This document shows, one piece after another, positions 24,898-39,710 of a stretch of DNA of 64,000 nucleotides. Both the position numbers and the translations under genes were made by a program. Position 1 is the stretch's first letter; the number at the start of each line of letters is the position of its first letter. Source of the DNA: Ilex aquifolium (taxonomy: Eukaryota > Streptophyta > Magnoliopsida > Aquifoliales > Aquifoliaceae); NCBI GenBank assembly GCA_951799425.1, contig OX637399.1, forward strand, positions 31,370,701-31,434,700, written 5' to 3'. A model generated the notes under the pieces. It did no database searches and had not been told where the DNA came from. It saw nothing but the letters and a program-made list of their open reading frames with translations.

Positions 24898-26740
24898 AGT
24901 TTTATGAAAGTGTTTTTAAGCAACAGATTTTCGTCTAAGTTGCAGAAGGAATTAGGTAGTTCCTTTGTGGAAAAAGATAATACAATTTAGATCATAGCAA
25001 TGAGTAGTATATACTTAGGAAATTTCATTGCTCCATCCTCTTTTTTTAATTTAGTGTTTTTAGCTAGTCATTTCCTTGTATAACAAGGAATGCAATTAGA
25101 TTAGTCCAGGACTGTTGACATTTGTATTACGAGCCTCCACGTCACGATCACAAACTAACGAACCTTGAACACGAATCACTTCCAATAGTACCTCCACTTC
25201 AACAAGAGATGCTACTAGAGTCTCTCCAAACTTGCACAATAGGCTGTGATTGTGCTTGAATTTTATATTGACAGTACTACCTTGTGCAATCTTTCTTATA
25301 CACATTCAACTTTGAGAGATTGGAACAAACTATTGTGTCATCAGCCTTATTATTAATGGGTTTTGTTCAAGCTCTAAAATCTTTGTGTCATCAGCCTTAA
25401 TATGCTCTTTAATATAGCACAATGGACAAATATGATTCATGTAACCGGCCTGAAATACTTAAAATAAAAACTTGTTGAGTTGACTTGGGAGGGGAGTTTG
25501 AGCCCATGTCAATGGCACGAGAGGTATATTTTTTTATCATTGTTGTAGGTGTTTTTGTTATTATTGTGGTATCGAAAAAAAATGATAAAAATAGTTATTA
25601 AAATAGTAGCAAAAATGGTAAATTATTGACAAAAGTAGTAATTTATTTTGTACCGACGAAAAATAAAAATAGTTACCACTATAGTGGTAAAAATACTCAT
25701 AAAAATGATAAAAATACCCTCAAAAGTGGTAAATTTTTTTTTATAAAAATATTAATAAAAATTGTAAAAAAACCACATAAATAGTAAGTTTTGGATATGG
25801 TACCAATTTTTTTTTATTTAGTAACGGTGACACTGCGTTATCACTGTCACGCTGTGTCACTATCCAATTAAAAAATTACAAGTATGTAAAATAAATTTTA
25901 CTATTTTTATAATTACTCATAAATATTACATCTAGTCATTAACACATAAAATTAGTGGGGTATATTTTATTTATTTGTCAATTATTAATTGAATAATGAC
26001 ACTATAAAACGATAATAACGTGATGTCCATGTCATCGTTATATAGAGTATTAGAGTATTTTGTGGTGGTGCTGCCGAGTATTTTGTTTTCTCCCGAAAAT
26101 ACCTTTAAGTTCGATGATTGACCGGTTCTACCGGTGAAGAAACGACTTGTTCAGGTGTCAAGAACAAAAGCGTAACAGCCACGTGTCAGACGACATTCAC
26201 CGCACGTGATGGCCAGACCGACACGATCTCCAGACAGTTGGAGTCTGAATGCTGAGCTGGAAATATCCACTTTTTCATAATTAACTACACCAAACTCCAC
26301 TAAATTGAGGTTTTATTTTACTATTTTTTTTATTGATAAAAGTGCATCTAAAGTAGGAAAATTACTCTTTTTGTGGGCCCTTCTTACAAGACAAATTTGC
26401 CCTCGCCCGTCCCTCCATAATCAAGTTCGATAAATTTGGTTCGCCTAACAGTTTTAACATTGGTGATGGACGTTAATCTTTCCTATTATGGATGAAAGAA
26501 AACATCTACAAGGTAGGGGCATATACGTCCTAACGGTTTTTGTGAATGAAAAAGTGAAGCCAGCTACATCCACCACCAATGTGACGCGTCATGGGCCCAC
26601 AGACCAGACCACACTCCTAACGAACGGTCACGATCTAAAAAGAATGAATTTGAGGTTCATTTAAGCTGAATTTCATTTGAGGCTGAGTTTCATCTATTTG
26701 CGTTTTTCAGTTTTTAAACAAGAGGGCGGGCAGCTGAGCC
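24898..26740. other. Intergenic region between the lectin kinase and actin
   Basis: AT-rich, with a run of 'aaaaatagttattaaaa / agtggtaaatt' simple repeats at 25560-25800 and a small imperfect palindrome of 'gtgacactgcg' and 'cgctgtgtcac' near 25829-25860. Two ACGTG cores (see separate entry) lie about 600 bp before the actin leader. No gene seen. Confidence 0.5.
26176..26210. promoter_or_regulatory. Two ACGTG (G-box/ABRE-like) cores upstream of actin
   Basis: CCACGTGTC (26179-26187) and GCACGTGAT (about 26202-26210) lie some 580 bp upstream of the actin leader exon. CACGTGTC matches the ABRE/G-box core bound by bZIP and bHLH factors. Their role in the actin gene is unproven. Confidence 0.3.
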
Positions 26741-26761
26741 AAAGGTGCCATTACGAAGATA

Positions 26762-27917
26762 GACGAAGAACAGAGAGAAACCAATTACAGGATTTTCAAA
26801 GGTAAAAATCTTTTTCTTGAATTTGGTTTTTCTCTTTCATTTTCCATATGCAAGCTTATGGATCTGCATTTCTTTTTGGGTCTCTTTGTATACATTTGAT
26901 TGTTTTTTGTCCAAAAATTTGGTTTCTTTTGTGATGCATTCATTGGACTGTGATTCATGGATCTGCTTCTGGGTATCTTGAATTAGAATCGAGTATGCCC
27001 GTTTAAGGGTTTCAATACATTCTTGTGAAATGTGGTAGTCTATGATTATTTCTGGGTGTCTTGAATTAGAATCGAGTATGTCCATTTAAGGGTTTACAAG
27101 ATATTCGTGTGAAATGTGGTTATTGTCTCTGGTTATTGCTGGAATTTTGGGTTTTTTTCTGGAAATTCATGATTCGGGTTCTCACTAGAATTTCGTTTAT
27201 GCAAAAGCGTTGAAATCTATGTGATGTAGATGTGTATGCTTTTGATTAGTTATGCTCCTTGCATTGATGGAACAATATGGATTAACTGTGGGCGTTTCAA
27301 TTATTGTATAAATCTAGAATTTCATTATTTTAATGAACTGTGCATCTGACATTCATGGAAACTATTGGATCAGTTCTGGTTTGTTTCAGCTTTCCTATTG
27401 AGATTATATTCATCTGGATTGTGCCCTTGGATTGCAAAGCAATTGGAATTTCATTTATCCGGTTTCCTTGTAGAGTTTTCAGATCGTCGATCTACCTTTC
27501 TTGCTTACTTTTTTCCAATGTAGATGTTTTGTTCTATGCAGACGTTAACCTTTCATCATGGCAAATATCATACATCAAGTTCTTTATGGGTGTTTAGAGT
27601 ATGCATTTTATTAATCATGAATTGTGAAATCTTACAATAATACGCCTATTCTTAATGTCAAGTTTATTTCCTTCCAGCAGAATAAATCTGCATTTTGTGA
27701 TATTTTTGACTGAGTTTTTTAAAGCTTAATATCAGAGAAACAAGTTACTGGCTTGTGTTGCCATCAAATATTACATGCATTATGGCCTTCTTGATTAAAG
27801 AGTTTTGTTAGTTGAACTCTTAAAACAAGCTGGGATGTGATCATATTATTCCTACCGCATCAGTTTAGAACAATTCATATCGCCTTATTAAACTCTTTTG
27901 AAATTCTCTTTTTGCAG
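26762..27917 (+). other. Actin 5' leader exon end and leader intron
   Basis: A donor AAAG|GTAAAA at 26801/26802 and an acceptor TTTTTGCAG at 27917 delimit an intron of 1116 bp ending 13 bases before the actin start codon. A leader intron immediately before the ATG is a usual feature of plant actin genes and often boosts expression. The leader exon start is not visible from sequence alone. The intron contains an ~83 bp tandem duplication sharing 'cttgaattagaatcgagtat' (26977 and 27060). Confidence 0.75.
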
Positions 27918-27930
27918 CACACATTAGAAT

Positions 27931-29984
<2,054 letters not shown>

Positions 29985-31513
29985 TATAGCAATGCTAAAA
30001 GAGAGGTTGTTGAAGAGATTTACAAAATTTGTAGTATGGAAAGGTTTCTGATCATGTGATTGCAGATAATGCGCATTTGTTTGTTTTTCTTTGTTATTTA
30101 TTTATTCGTGTTCCTTTCTCTGGTTCTTTCTTTACAAACATTTTGAGACCAGCTGATTATGGCCAAATCAATTTTTCATTAGCATTATTTTTATAAGAGT
30201 TGTGTCTGATGTGAATGAATTATCATCCCCCTATCTGTTCGCGTATCAAGATTCAAAATTTTCATCTCTCTATCGCTCTCTCACAAACATTATAGATATA
30301 ATGCATGCCATGCAGACGTATGTATTTATGAGGTATACATGCACACGTATACACCCTCCACGTCAATGTAACATGATACAAAGTCGAAACAATGTGACCA
30401 AATTACTTGTATCATTGATATTTATGATCATATGAAAATCACTTATAAGTAGCACATTCTGCATAGTAATCTTCTGTTTTAATTTCATTTATAATTTAGC
30501 CGTTTTTTGAGGTTTCTTTCATTCTCCCTTGCACAGCCATTAGGAGGAGAAAGAACTAACACCCCCCCCCCCCCCCCCCCCCCCCTGGGTGCCTTGAGTT
30601 TTTCAATGTACCAGTTTAATGCTGCTAATCAACTAACCCTCTCCCTTCTTATAATGTATCCTTTCCACACTTTTCCTACCGTATAGAAGGGTATTACCCC
30701 AAAGCAGCAAAAGCATGATCATGAAAAATTTTGGGCGACATTATCAAGTTGAAGAGCAGACCCAGCTGACCTGTTCCACACTTTTCCCTATGTTTCGACT
30801 TGTTTCGATATGTTCCAATCAATGTTTTGGAAACAAATTTACAAATTGTTTCTTTGGTTTCATCACATTTTCGAAATGTTTCCGAAACACTAAAATGAGA
30901 TGTTTTCGTTCCCAAGCAATCCGAAACCAGGCATGATAAATACCGTGCCCGATCCCTCCATACATCACAACTTTCAATAGAAGAAACATGTTTACCATGT
31001 TACCAGTATGTCGAACCGTTGATACCTCAAAGGAGCAGAATCCTCTTCATGGTCTCTATTAAATTTCATCACCGTGACAGAGTCCCCCTCCAGAATTATT
31101 TCATCCAAGCCTTGTAAAATATCAAACTGGACAGTGTTTCCGCAGTCTGAGCTTCGTAACTAGCTATAATATCAGATTGATTGTTCAACCTTCTAATCCG
31201 CAACATATCAAGAACATGTCACTCAGCTAGCTAAGATACTATGCTGAAAAAATATTCAATATTGATACATGCTCATCACAACTATTTTAGTCAAAACAAG
31301 CACAATTAGCTTTTCTTAGACATATTTTAACCCCAAGATGAATATTGGAATATCTAGAAAGTATATTCAATTCAACATAGAAGAAATCACAAGTTTACGA
31401 GAAAACGGGGAAAAACAATCATCAATGTCTTGCAACAAACATTGTGGAAAATTAGATGTGTTGAACCTGGCTTTCTCAAAGGAGACTAGCCAGTTCATGT
31501 AATTTGTTTTGCT
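29985..31513. other. Intergenic region between actin and PP2C
   Basis: The actin 3' UTR lies at the left. A pure C run of about 25 bases sits near 30561-30585. 30780-30900 contains TTTCGAAA-type repeats ('cgaaatgtttccgaaac') related to the duplicated segment at 40690-41235. No gene seen. Confidence 0.5.
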
Positions 31514-34500
31514 TCAGTTAGCAGACTTTGCATTTGCATCAATCCCTTGTAGAATGTTAAAACTTGACGGTCCAACAGTGTCAATAAACCCTCGAACCGA
31601 CACTTCTGGCACAAATATCTTCTTCTCCAGCATTTCATGGTCTATAAAGATGACAACAACTGTAATATCATCGTGAAAGAACCGTCTGACCCCCTTTTCA
31701 ACCTTAGTCAGATCATCATATCTCATCTCTCTTTTCCTAGCGGCCACGTTCAGAGCTGATTTAAGAAGTCTTCTTGCAATACCCTGTTAGTTAGAGGAAT
31801 TTTTTTTTTTTTTTTTTGTGGGAGTTGGAGAGGAAGAAAAATAAGTGCATAGAAGATAAAGGCTAAGAGTGATAAATCGAATAAATGAGGGGACAGCACT
31901 CACTGCTCTGGGGTTATTATGCACAATCTCAACAGCCTCTTGATTTGTCATGTGCTCCCAAAGCCCATCAGATGCAAATATAATAAATTTGTCATTAGGT
32001 TGTAAGACCCTTGTACATATAGATGGATCAGCTCTTAACACTGGGCGACGAAGAGGTTCAGGAAGCTGGAATCTCGGGAATGATGGATCAAGAGAGAACT
32101 CTGGCCTCTTTAAGTATGCATCCCCAATGGATCTAGATACCTAGTGCCAGTGAACACATTTACATACACAAAAACACAGTATTAACCAGTTAAGATGGGG
32201 AGAAATCCTTGTTGATAATCAAGTCAAACAAATAAAACCTAATTGATAAAAGAAACAAGAATTTAAGAAGGCTAGTAATTTGAATATACATACAAGTGAA
32301 GATCATATCAAAGCATATACGTAGTTATCAATAATCAAAACAAATGATGTTTAGAAAAAAACCTAAAAAACACGAGTCTTAGAAGCATAGTTCATACACT
32401 AGAAGATTGGGTTGGCTCTACTATATAATGGCTATTGCCACATCCTTGCTGACAATCAACCATGGGGGAGTTAATAAAGTCATATTGCACCAATGCCACT
32501 GAATGTGTTGACCACGGCAGCTTCCAAAAAGATCCCCATACAACATTTTTGTGCGGATAAAGAACTTGATCTAACCACTTTATTAATTCAAACCTTTCCT
32601 TCCCAATGTTGTTCAATACAACCTGGTAATCCTAAAAGACCTGTTAAAGTTTGTTACACTCATACAAAACACCAAATAACCCCACAGTCCACTTGGATGC
32701 GTCTCAGACTTCTATTACCTCTTCCAAAGGTGTCCCAAGAAGTTAAAAATTAAGGCATGCCAGTAATATAGATGAGTATGCAGAAAAAAAAGAGACAATA
32801 AATCAAGATAACATAAGTTGAAGTAACATTTAAAATTCCGTGTAGAAATAGAACAATATGGCCTCAACAAATTACAATACAATAACCTTAGGCTTTATAA
32901 ATACAGATGGCACACTCTTACCATATTTTAAATTAACCAAAATGAGTTCTACAAAGACAGTTAATTGCAAATCAGACGAGCATTTTTAGGTGTGCCATAG
33001 TTCATTCCAAGCAAATAAAGCACTAGTTGGGAACCAAAAATAACATATGCTTGTGAGTAAAGACAGTTCATAACAGATGATAGCTATCACATGCGCATAA
33101 AAAAAGGTTTCTGCAGTGTTTGTGTTGGTTGAAATGGGATGAGTGCATATATAAGTATTTGTCCTGCTGCAGTTTGTAAGCAAAGCGCAAAAATTGGCAT
33201 GGAGTTCAGAAAATCAAAAATCTCTAAGCTTTACAATCACCCTCATTTCAAATGGAGATCTTACCAAAAGAATAGCAGAAGAACAGGCTCATGATTTATC
33301 AAATACAACAGAAGGGGAAAAAAAAAAATCAAAGCACCTTAAGAGTAAGCAAAATTCAAGTCAAAGGAGGGCACACCTGAATGATGCCTTTGATACGCCA
33401 CACCCCATGCTTCATAACTACAACATGTGAATCATCTGGATGCAAGGACCTAAGTTCTTGTCTAACCTCCTCCATACTAGCATTATGATCCCTAGTCAAT
33501 TGCTCAGCAACCATTTTATTAGATCTACCTATGGAACCTAGTACAGCTCTAGAATCACCCAAATTAGCAACATATAATGTTCCCTTCCAGATAACTCCAA
33601 CCAGACAACAGGAGCCAACAGCTGCAATTAATGGTTTTATCATGCATGTTCTCCGCACAAGAGAAAGAAAGCCTTCTTCAGTTGCAGAAAAAGCACCCCT
33701 AAGAATGTCTTCAGATATTGTTCCATTTTCGCGAGCCAGTCCTGTTAAACACAGATAGTTCATGAAGAAAGAAAAATTTAGAGCATAAGAAACTCATCAT
33801 ATTGAATAAAGAGCAAGAAAACAAAACCAACAGAATCATGAGTTGACCGGAGAAATCAGCATCCTTTGGTTTGCTCATACTCTTTAGTGATCAATGGCAT
33901 CAAGTGCATCAAGTAACCAATTCCATGTTACCCATGTCATGTAGGGGCCTCTTAGTTTAGCTAAATTTCTGATAGTAAATACTTGAATTCTTTGAATATG
34001 GTATCATCTGATTTCTTAGACAAAAATAAAGTACATCCATTAGGCCCCTTAACATACATGTTATCAGAGCAAAGCAAGATAATAATCAAACACAGAAATT
34101 TCCATTTGAAGGAATATAGATATATTTGACCTCATGCGCCAGATCTCTATCTTCTAACTCTCCACCCTTTCTGCTACTTACAAATAGAAGAAAATCAACA
34201 GACATGCATATCAAAAGTCTATAATTCCAAAGGAGAACATGATAACCTATAATCACCTAATAAGAATCAATGAAAGACCAAAAGATAAATTGATTAAAGA
34301 AACGAAGAATGAACCCAGTTAATTACATTTTATCTATAACCTAACTTCTTACACTTTACTCCAATGTAGTAACAATTTTTTTCTTTTTTTTTGTGGTCAG
34401 GCACTATTACATGGGATGGGAACAGGTTCTAACCCGAGACCTTAAGGTCCAACAAGTAGTAACAAAATAAGAATACATAAACGACAACAAACATTATGCT

Positions 34501-34966
34501 TTTAGAAAAATAAGGCATACGTCAAGACAACAGGCCACAAACAAATTCACACCACAAATTCTGCTTTGATCCAGAATATAGTCAAAATAATTTTCTCATG
34601 GTCAAAATAATAGAACTGCAAATGAAATTCAATTCAGATTCCAATGAATATAAGTTCAACAAGAATTGTCTCACTGATTAGATGAAGAAAGAGTTTGTCA
34701 CAAATGAATCTTGAGGCTTCAGGCCCACCATGGCCATCATAAACCCCAACAAATGTGCCACCATTGCCGGTCTCAACTTGACTCTGATCCTCCACAACCT
34801 CATTGGCCTGGACCACAGCAAATGAGAATTCTCCATAGCAATGCTTCTCAAGGTCTCTGCACCAGAGAAGCCCATCAACCACATCATCATCATCCTTGTT
34901 CATACGGGCATATCGACGCAAAGGTCGCCAACATGCCGATACGATCTTCCTCAACCAAGAAAACAT
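31514..34966 (-). CDS. Protein phosphatase 2C, clade D type
   Basis: A complete minus-strand gene of 387 residues with exons 34675-34966, 33377-33741, 31904-32140 and 31514-31783. All junctions are GT-AG and in phase. The protein starts [21 protein letters not shown]2C motifs in order are [14 protein letters not shown] (metal-binding aspartate), [49 protein letters not shown] and [15 protein letters not shown]. These identify a Mg/Mn-dependent serine/threonine phosphatase. The short N-terminus and the VSRSIGD-YLK and NQEAVEIV signatures fit plant clade D. Some members of that clade dephosphorylate the plasma-membrane proton pump and are inhibited by SAUR proteins (family knowledge; not shown here). 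The 5' flank has a CT/GA microsatellite (35264-35292) typical of leaders. Intron 1 carries a SINE fragment. Confidence 0.93.
34385..34470 (-). mobile_element. SINE fragment in PP2C intron 1
   Basis: On the minus strand the segment reads 'cttgttggacct...ggtctcgggttagaacc' and ends 'atgtaatagtgcctgacca' plus an A-run. It matches the 3' half of the SINE dimer at 21827-22144, including the B-box region. It lies inside intron 1 of the PP2C gene (33742-34674). Confidence 0.55.
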
Positions 34967-35259
34967 CCCTCATTTCCCTCTTGAAACAAAACCTTTGAAT
35001 TTTCAAGATTGACCGTAACAGAGAACCACAAAAGAGAGCGATCAATACCAATTGAGAGAAGGAGTTGATTGTCTGATACAATGAAGAAAACCCTAGAATT
35101 TTAAGACTGAAGCAGAGAACTCAAAGACCCAGTAAATTCGGAAGCTGGAAAAATAGTAACAAAACCTAAACAAGATACCCTTTTCTTAATATCCACAAAG
35201 ACAGAGAGAGAAAGAGTTATTGGTTGATAACTATATATCAAGAACAGAAACCCAACACA

Positions 35260-35263
<4 letters not shown>

Positions 35264-35291
<28 letters not shown>

Positions 35292-35292
35292 A
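35264..35292. repeat. (GA)n microsatellite
   Basis: About 14 GA dinucleotide units. On the minus strand this is a CT tract some 300 bp upstream of the PP2C start codon, probably in its leader or core promoter. Confidence 0.85.
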
Positions 35293-35530
35293 AGGTGATT
35301 TTTGTAGCAAAAAGTCAAACCCAAGAAGGATTGATCAATGTAGACAGAGAAAACTGATCGATCAACTCAGGGGAGAGTGGAAAGAGTTGAGAAAGTGAAG
35401 ATTATGCCTCAGTATTAAGAATCACAGAGATATTTAATCGAGGGAAGAGACTCCTAGAGAGAGAAAGCAAGAGAGGGGACGGTATACAACAGATGGGTGT
35501 ATTGGGAATTATACCACACACATATAGTCG

Positions 35531-35711
35531 AGTAATGCTAGATTGACCAAATTTATTGACCAAATATCCATCCCAAATGACATGACAACATATTATTTGG
35601 AGTCTTTATTGGGGCCCAAATGATATGACACCAAATAAAAAAGCCCAAGTCAGCTGCCATGTCATTTAGGATGGATATTTGGTCCCAAAATTTGGTCATT
35701 CTAGCATTACT
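35531..35711. mobile_element. MITE, ~181 bp with ~55 bp inverted repeats
   Basis: The left end AGTAATGCTAGATTGACCAA and the right end, ending TTGGTCATTCTAGCATTACT, are inverted copies. The arms continue with 'tgaccaaatatccatccca' against 'aggatggatatttggtc', and then 'aatgacatg' against 'catgtcatt'. The flanks both contain 'atatagtc' but no clean target duplication abuts the ends. No coding capacity. It lies about 560 bp upstream of the PP2C start. Confidence 0.8.
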
Positions 35712-35850
35712 GCATATAGTCAAGTCCATATGCATATAGTCAAGAGTCAGAGAAATTGCGGAGAAGTCAAGGTAAATTACCAGGAAGAGTGAAGAAGAAA
35801 GGGAAACCGAGATGTACAGTTGTCATGGGAAAGTTGACGGAAGCGCGTGG

Positions 35851-36206
35851 AAAAATTATACTTTGACCCCCTTACTTATGAACTCAATTTCACTTTGCCC
35901 TTGAACTATTAAAATTTTCACATTATCCCATAATTCTTTGAATTGATTTCAACATTACCCCATGTTTGCCCATTATCTTTTGGTCGAAAATTATCAACAT
36001 GTCGGATAAGATGAAATAAAATCAAATAGCTCGGGGTGCAAAATGAAATAAGTTTTTCTCCAAATTTGTAATGGGCGTTAACTATTAACATAATGTGAAA
36101 CGAATAATATAATTTAAGGTACAATATAAAAAATATGATAATTGAAACTTGAAAAGGTAATGTGAGAAAAAAATCATAAATTGAGAGGATCATATTATAA
36201 TTAGAA
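35851..36206. mobile_element. Degenerate MITE-like foldback
   Basis: The left arm starts 'aaattatactttgaccccct' and the right arm ends 'gaggatcatattataatt'. The two arms are imperfect inverted repeats for about 55 bp with many mismatches. The interior is AT-rich with no gene. Confidence 0.4.
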
Positions 36207-39200
36207 AATGCTAAATATACTTAGACTTGATGAATCACTATCATTGAATAGATAATAAGTATTACAGTTAAATTAATGATAAATATAATAACCACATCAT
36301 CTAGTCAAAAATTTAAATTAATTTTTTAAGTTTCTATATAAAGCGATTGAATTGCCCTTTGTTATCTTACCCATTTGTTATATCTTATTCTCACCTTGTT
36401 CTATTACTCTTTTTCGATGGTATTTCAGGGCGCTTGACCTCGTAGTAACTCTTCCTTATGTTACTTTAATTTGATGGAGAGGATTGGAGTAAGGAGCGGA
36501 TACAGAAAGTTGACCAGGAACAAGATAACGAGAAGTGAGTTTGCCTGGGGTGGGCTCACTTTTCTACCCTTGTGATTCTTTTTAATACATTTTATTTTAA
36601 TTTTATTCAAGAATACGGTTTACAAGTAGATTCTCAAGCCTTATACAAAGTGATCTACCCTTGAATTAAGTTTATGTGAAAAATGTACTAAAAGTGATTT
36701 AGATCTGTTTAGTTGAACTTTTTTTTTATTTTAAAATATTTATAATTGGCTCAAACTCGACCACTAGCCTTTGACTGTCAAATGATATCTAGCACCAATT
36801 TAACTCGGTTCAACTCGGTTAATGTGAGTTCAAATTCGAGTTTAGACTCACACTTATCAATAAATCCTTTTCAATTGCAAAACATTGAGTACCCACTCTA
36901 TGTAAGAGTAAATTTTATATATTATACCCACTTGCATGTGTCAAGTATCATAAAAAAAGAAATTGGGACCAATGAAGTGCAAAGTTTGATTAAGTCAACA
37001 ATTTCTTAGTCATCCTCGTGAAGAATAGCATAGATTTTAGACATTTGGAGGAAGATGCTGCTTCAGCCTTCAAGTAAAATCCAAGGGAAAGGTTTGGTGT
37101 TGGGCGAGTGCACAAACAAGGAAAGAAAGGGGTTCAAGATCATGTTTTGAAGAAAGACGAATAAGTCTAAATGTCGGATGTATTAGATTCGACTTTCGTT
37201 AGTGTCTCTAAGATTTAATTAATATATGTGAGAAGTTTCATGTTAACAAAACACAAAAACATAATTTTTGTGCCACTGTTCTAGGCAGAACTCATCTTTC
37301 AAACAATGCAAATCCATCGTAGAATGGTCATACTCTTTGGTTGCACTTTTTGGACACGTGTGAGCATTTAACTAGATGCCCTATCAACCCGTGATGTGAG
37401 GTTTGGACACGAACGAACCATAGACTTAAACATTAGGAGTTTGATTCTCATTAGTGTCTCCCAGCTTAATTAATACTTGTGATTTATGGGTAATTGTAAG
37501 TATTCAGAGTTTACTCTCGCAGAGATGAATTCAAAGTGACTTTACCTTAAAAAAGTTTCTCGTTAACCAAAAAAAAAAAAAAAACTAGATGGCCTGTCAA
37601 CTTACTATGGTTTTTGATGGATGAGTAATTAGTGTGGTAGCAACATGTACTTTCCCCCAGCTATTTGTGCAACACAAGTGACCCGTGAAGTGAAGCATTC
37701 TAGAATGCTTTAACTATTATTACCGTTCACCTACACTATCTAATCCGTAAGTACCCGTGGTAAAGTTGCATTCAAAACATGCGGTTGCACCATTGACTAA
37801 TCCGTGTTTATATTGGACGGTTTTGATTTGTCGGCACAGTCAAAGGTTCGGGCGAAAATTTTTACTGATGTCCAGAGTTTAGATTGAGATTCTCTTGATT
37901 ATAATTTTACTCAACAGTAGATCACCTATCATGAATTGAAATGAGATCAAATATCTTGTGTGGACCGCTTACCCATAATCTCAAAGATTATTTTCTCCAA
38001 CCTGGGCGTAAAAAATTCGAGTCGTAAAAACAACCTCTCCGTATGCGAGATAAACTTGCATATATTTGATCCTTCTCAGACTTCCAACGGCAGAAAACTC
38101 GTGCATTAACCCGCCTTTTTAGTCTGACTAACCAAAGTCGTCTTAAAGCAATAACAAAATTCCTACATTGTAGCTTGTAATCAAAACATTTATCGAAGGG
38201 ACCTCCTTCCTTTCACCTAAAGTTACATCTCTCTGCCTGTTTCATTGAATGAATCTTCACAAAAAGATGCCTGCTAATAATGGATACAAGTACCCTTACC
38301 TCCTGCTTACTTCACAGATCTTCAACACACCCATTTGTAGACACTTGCATATCTGAAGTTGCAAATTTACTAATGTGAGCTGACGTTTTGTTTGGCAGCT
38401 GGCAAACCTCCTGTCAAACATGCACACGTTTAGGGACATAATAATATTTTTTTTTCCAGGCAGCAGTTCAAATTTTAATGAGATTAGAATAGTTTTGACA
38501 TATTTTAAGTGATTTCCACAGAAGTTTCCTATATTTGGACAAGAAATTCAGGACTCCAATGAATTTCAATTTGCAATGAAGGTCATACATTATTAATCAA
38601 AAAGAATATCTTTCATGCAAGCCTATGGTTTCAAGTTTCAACTGTCTCTGACCATGTATTTGTTTTCTTCTTTGTCTTTTGGCTCAAGGCAAGATGGTGA
38701 AGGGGAATGTAATCCCATTTGTCATTAAGATAACCCAAAAGTCCAAAGGCTAAATGCAGACACATTGTCTATTGATGAAAAAAGAAAATCTTCTCCCGTC
38801 GCATACGCAGATAGTTGAGAAATTGGGCTAAGATGTCATACTAATGGATTTGGGCAAATATTTGGTCACTACTCTTACTGTTTTATAGTCGTAAGGTTAT
38901 ATTTGAATCAAGAATTTAGCATAATAGAAAAGGGACTAAAAGATATAGTTAGAAATGAAGAGATTCATGAGATGATAAAAGTAACACAACTGAAGATAAA
39001 AATAAAAGGTATAAAAGAATGACGAAGTATAATGAAGATCAATAGCTATATTGGGAAAGAAGACTGGCATTCCAAACTAAGGATAATGACAGGAAACGGT
39101 GGACCAAAAGTATCGTGGGTTCAGAGAGCAAGGGAAAAGCTTGTGGTAAATTATTTGACCTTAGAAAAAGAAAAGTGGCAAAACAATACGAGTACCAAAT

Positions 39201-39710
39201 GGCAAATACTTAAGAGAAGGCTTGATTGGATCACTCTTCGGTACTACAGACCCTCTGCCATCCATTGCAGCAGAACCGTTTCATGAACCGCCCCCCCGGG
39301 CGGCCGGGGGGGGGGGGGGGGGGGGGTTGCTAAGCGGAGTTCTTTGAATCAAAGGTCGAATGAAATCAACTCCTTTTTAGAGATCAAAATCGAAATCGTT
39401 TGAATTTTTTGCATTCTGATATGATCTATTTTATTTAAAAAATCTCATCTCACATCATAATCAACTCTTTTACTTCACATAAAACAAAATCGGGTAGAAC
39501 TTAGGGTTGTCAATGTCAATGGGGAAGGATCAATTGAGTGTACTACCTTATACTATTTCAGATTATTGACAAGTTCTTCAATTAACACAATAATTTGATG
39601 TGAGGGGGCATTAACTTTTACCTTTCTCCAATATGAACTTTCTCTAATCTTTATCTCTCGATAAAAGAAACGAAATTTGGCAAGTGGACAAACAACCCCA
39701 TACCTTGTAA
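36207..39710. other. Intergenic region between the MITE cluster and POLD2
   Basis: No credible gene is seen. It contains a SINE-like pair (separate entry), AT-rich spacers, and an odd C7/G-run palindrome near 39289-39326. The open frame at 39032-39286 matches nothing I recognise and is treated as spurious. Confidence 0.45.
37140..37585 (+). mobile_element. Two SINE-like fragments
   Basis: 'gattcgactttcgttagtgt' with 'ctctaagatttaattaatat' (37187-37226) and 'gtttgattctcattagtgtc' with 'tcccagcttaattaatactt' (37439-37478) are diverged copies of one sequence. They have B-box-like cores (GATTCGAC, GTTTGATTCTC), and each is followed by 'gtttc-tgttaac' and an A-rich tail (A16 near 37570-37585). 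This suggests two copies of a tRNA-derived SINE family different from the one at 21827. Confidence 0.4.

Noticed and set aside
39032..39286. 84-codon open frame, possibly organelle-like
   Set aside because: No motif I recognise, no splice or promoter context, and it ends at a G/C homopolymer block.
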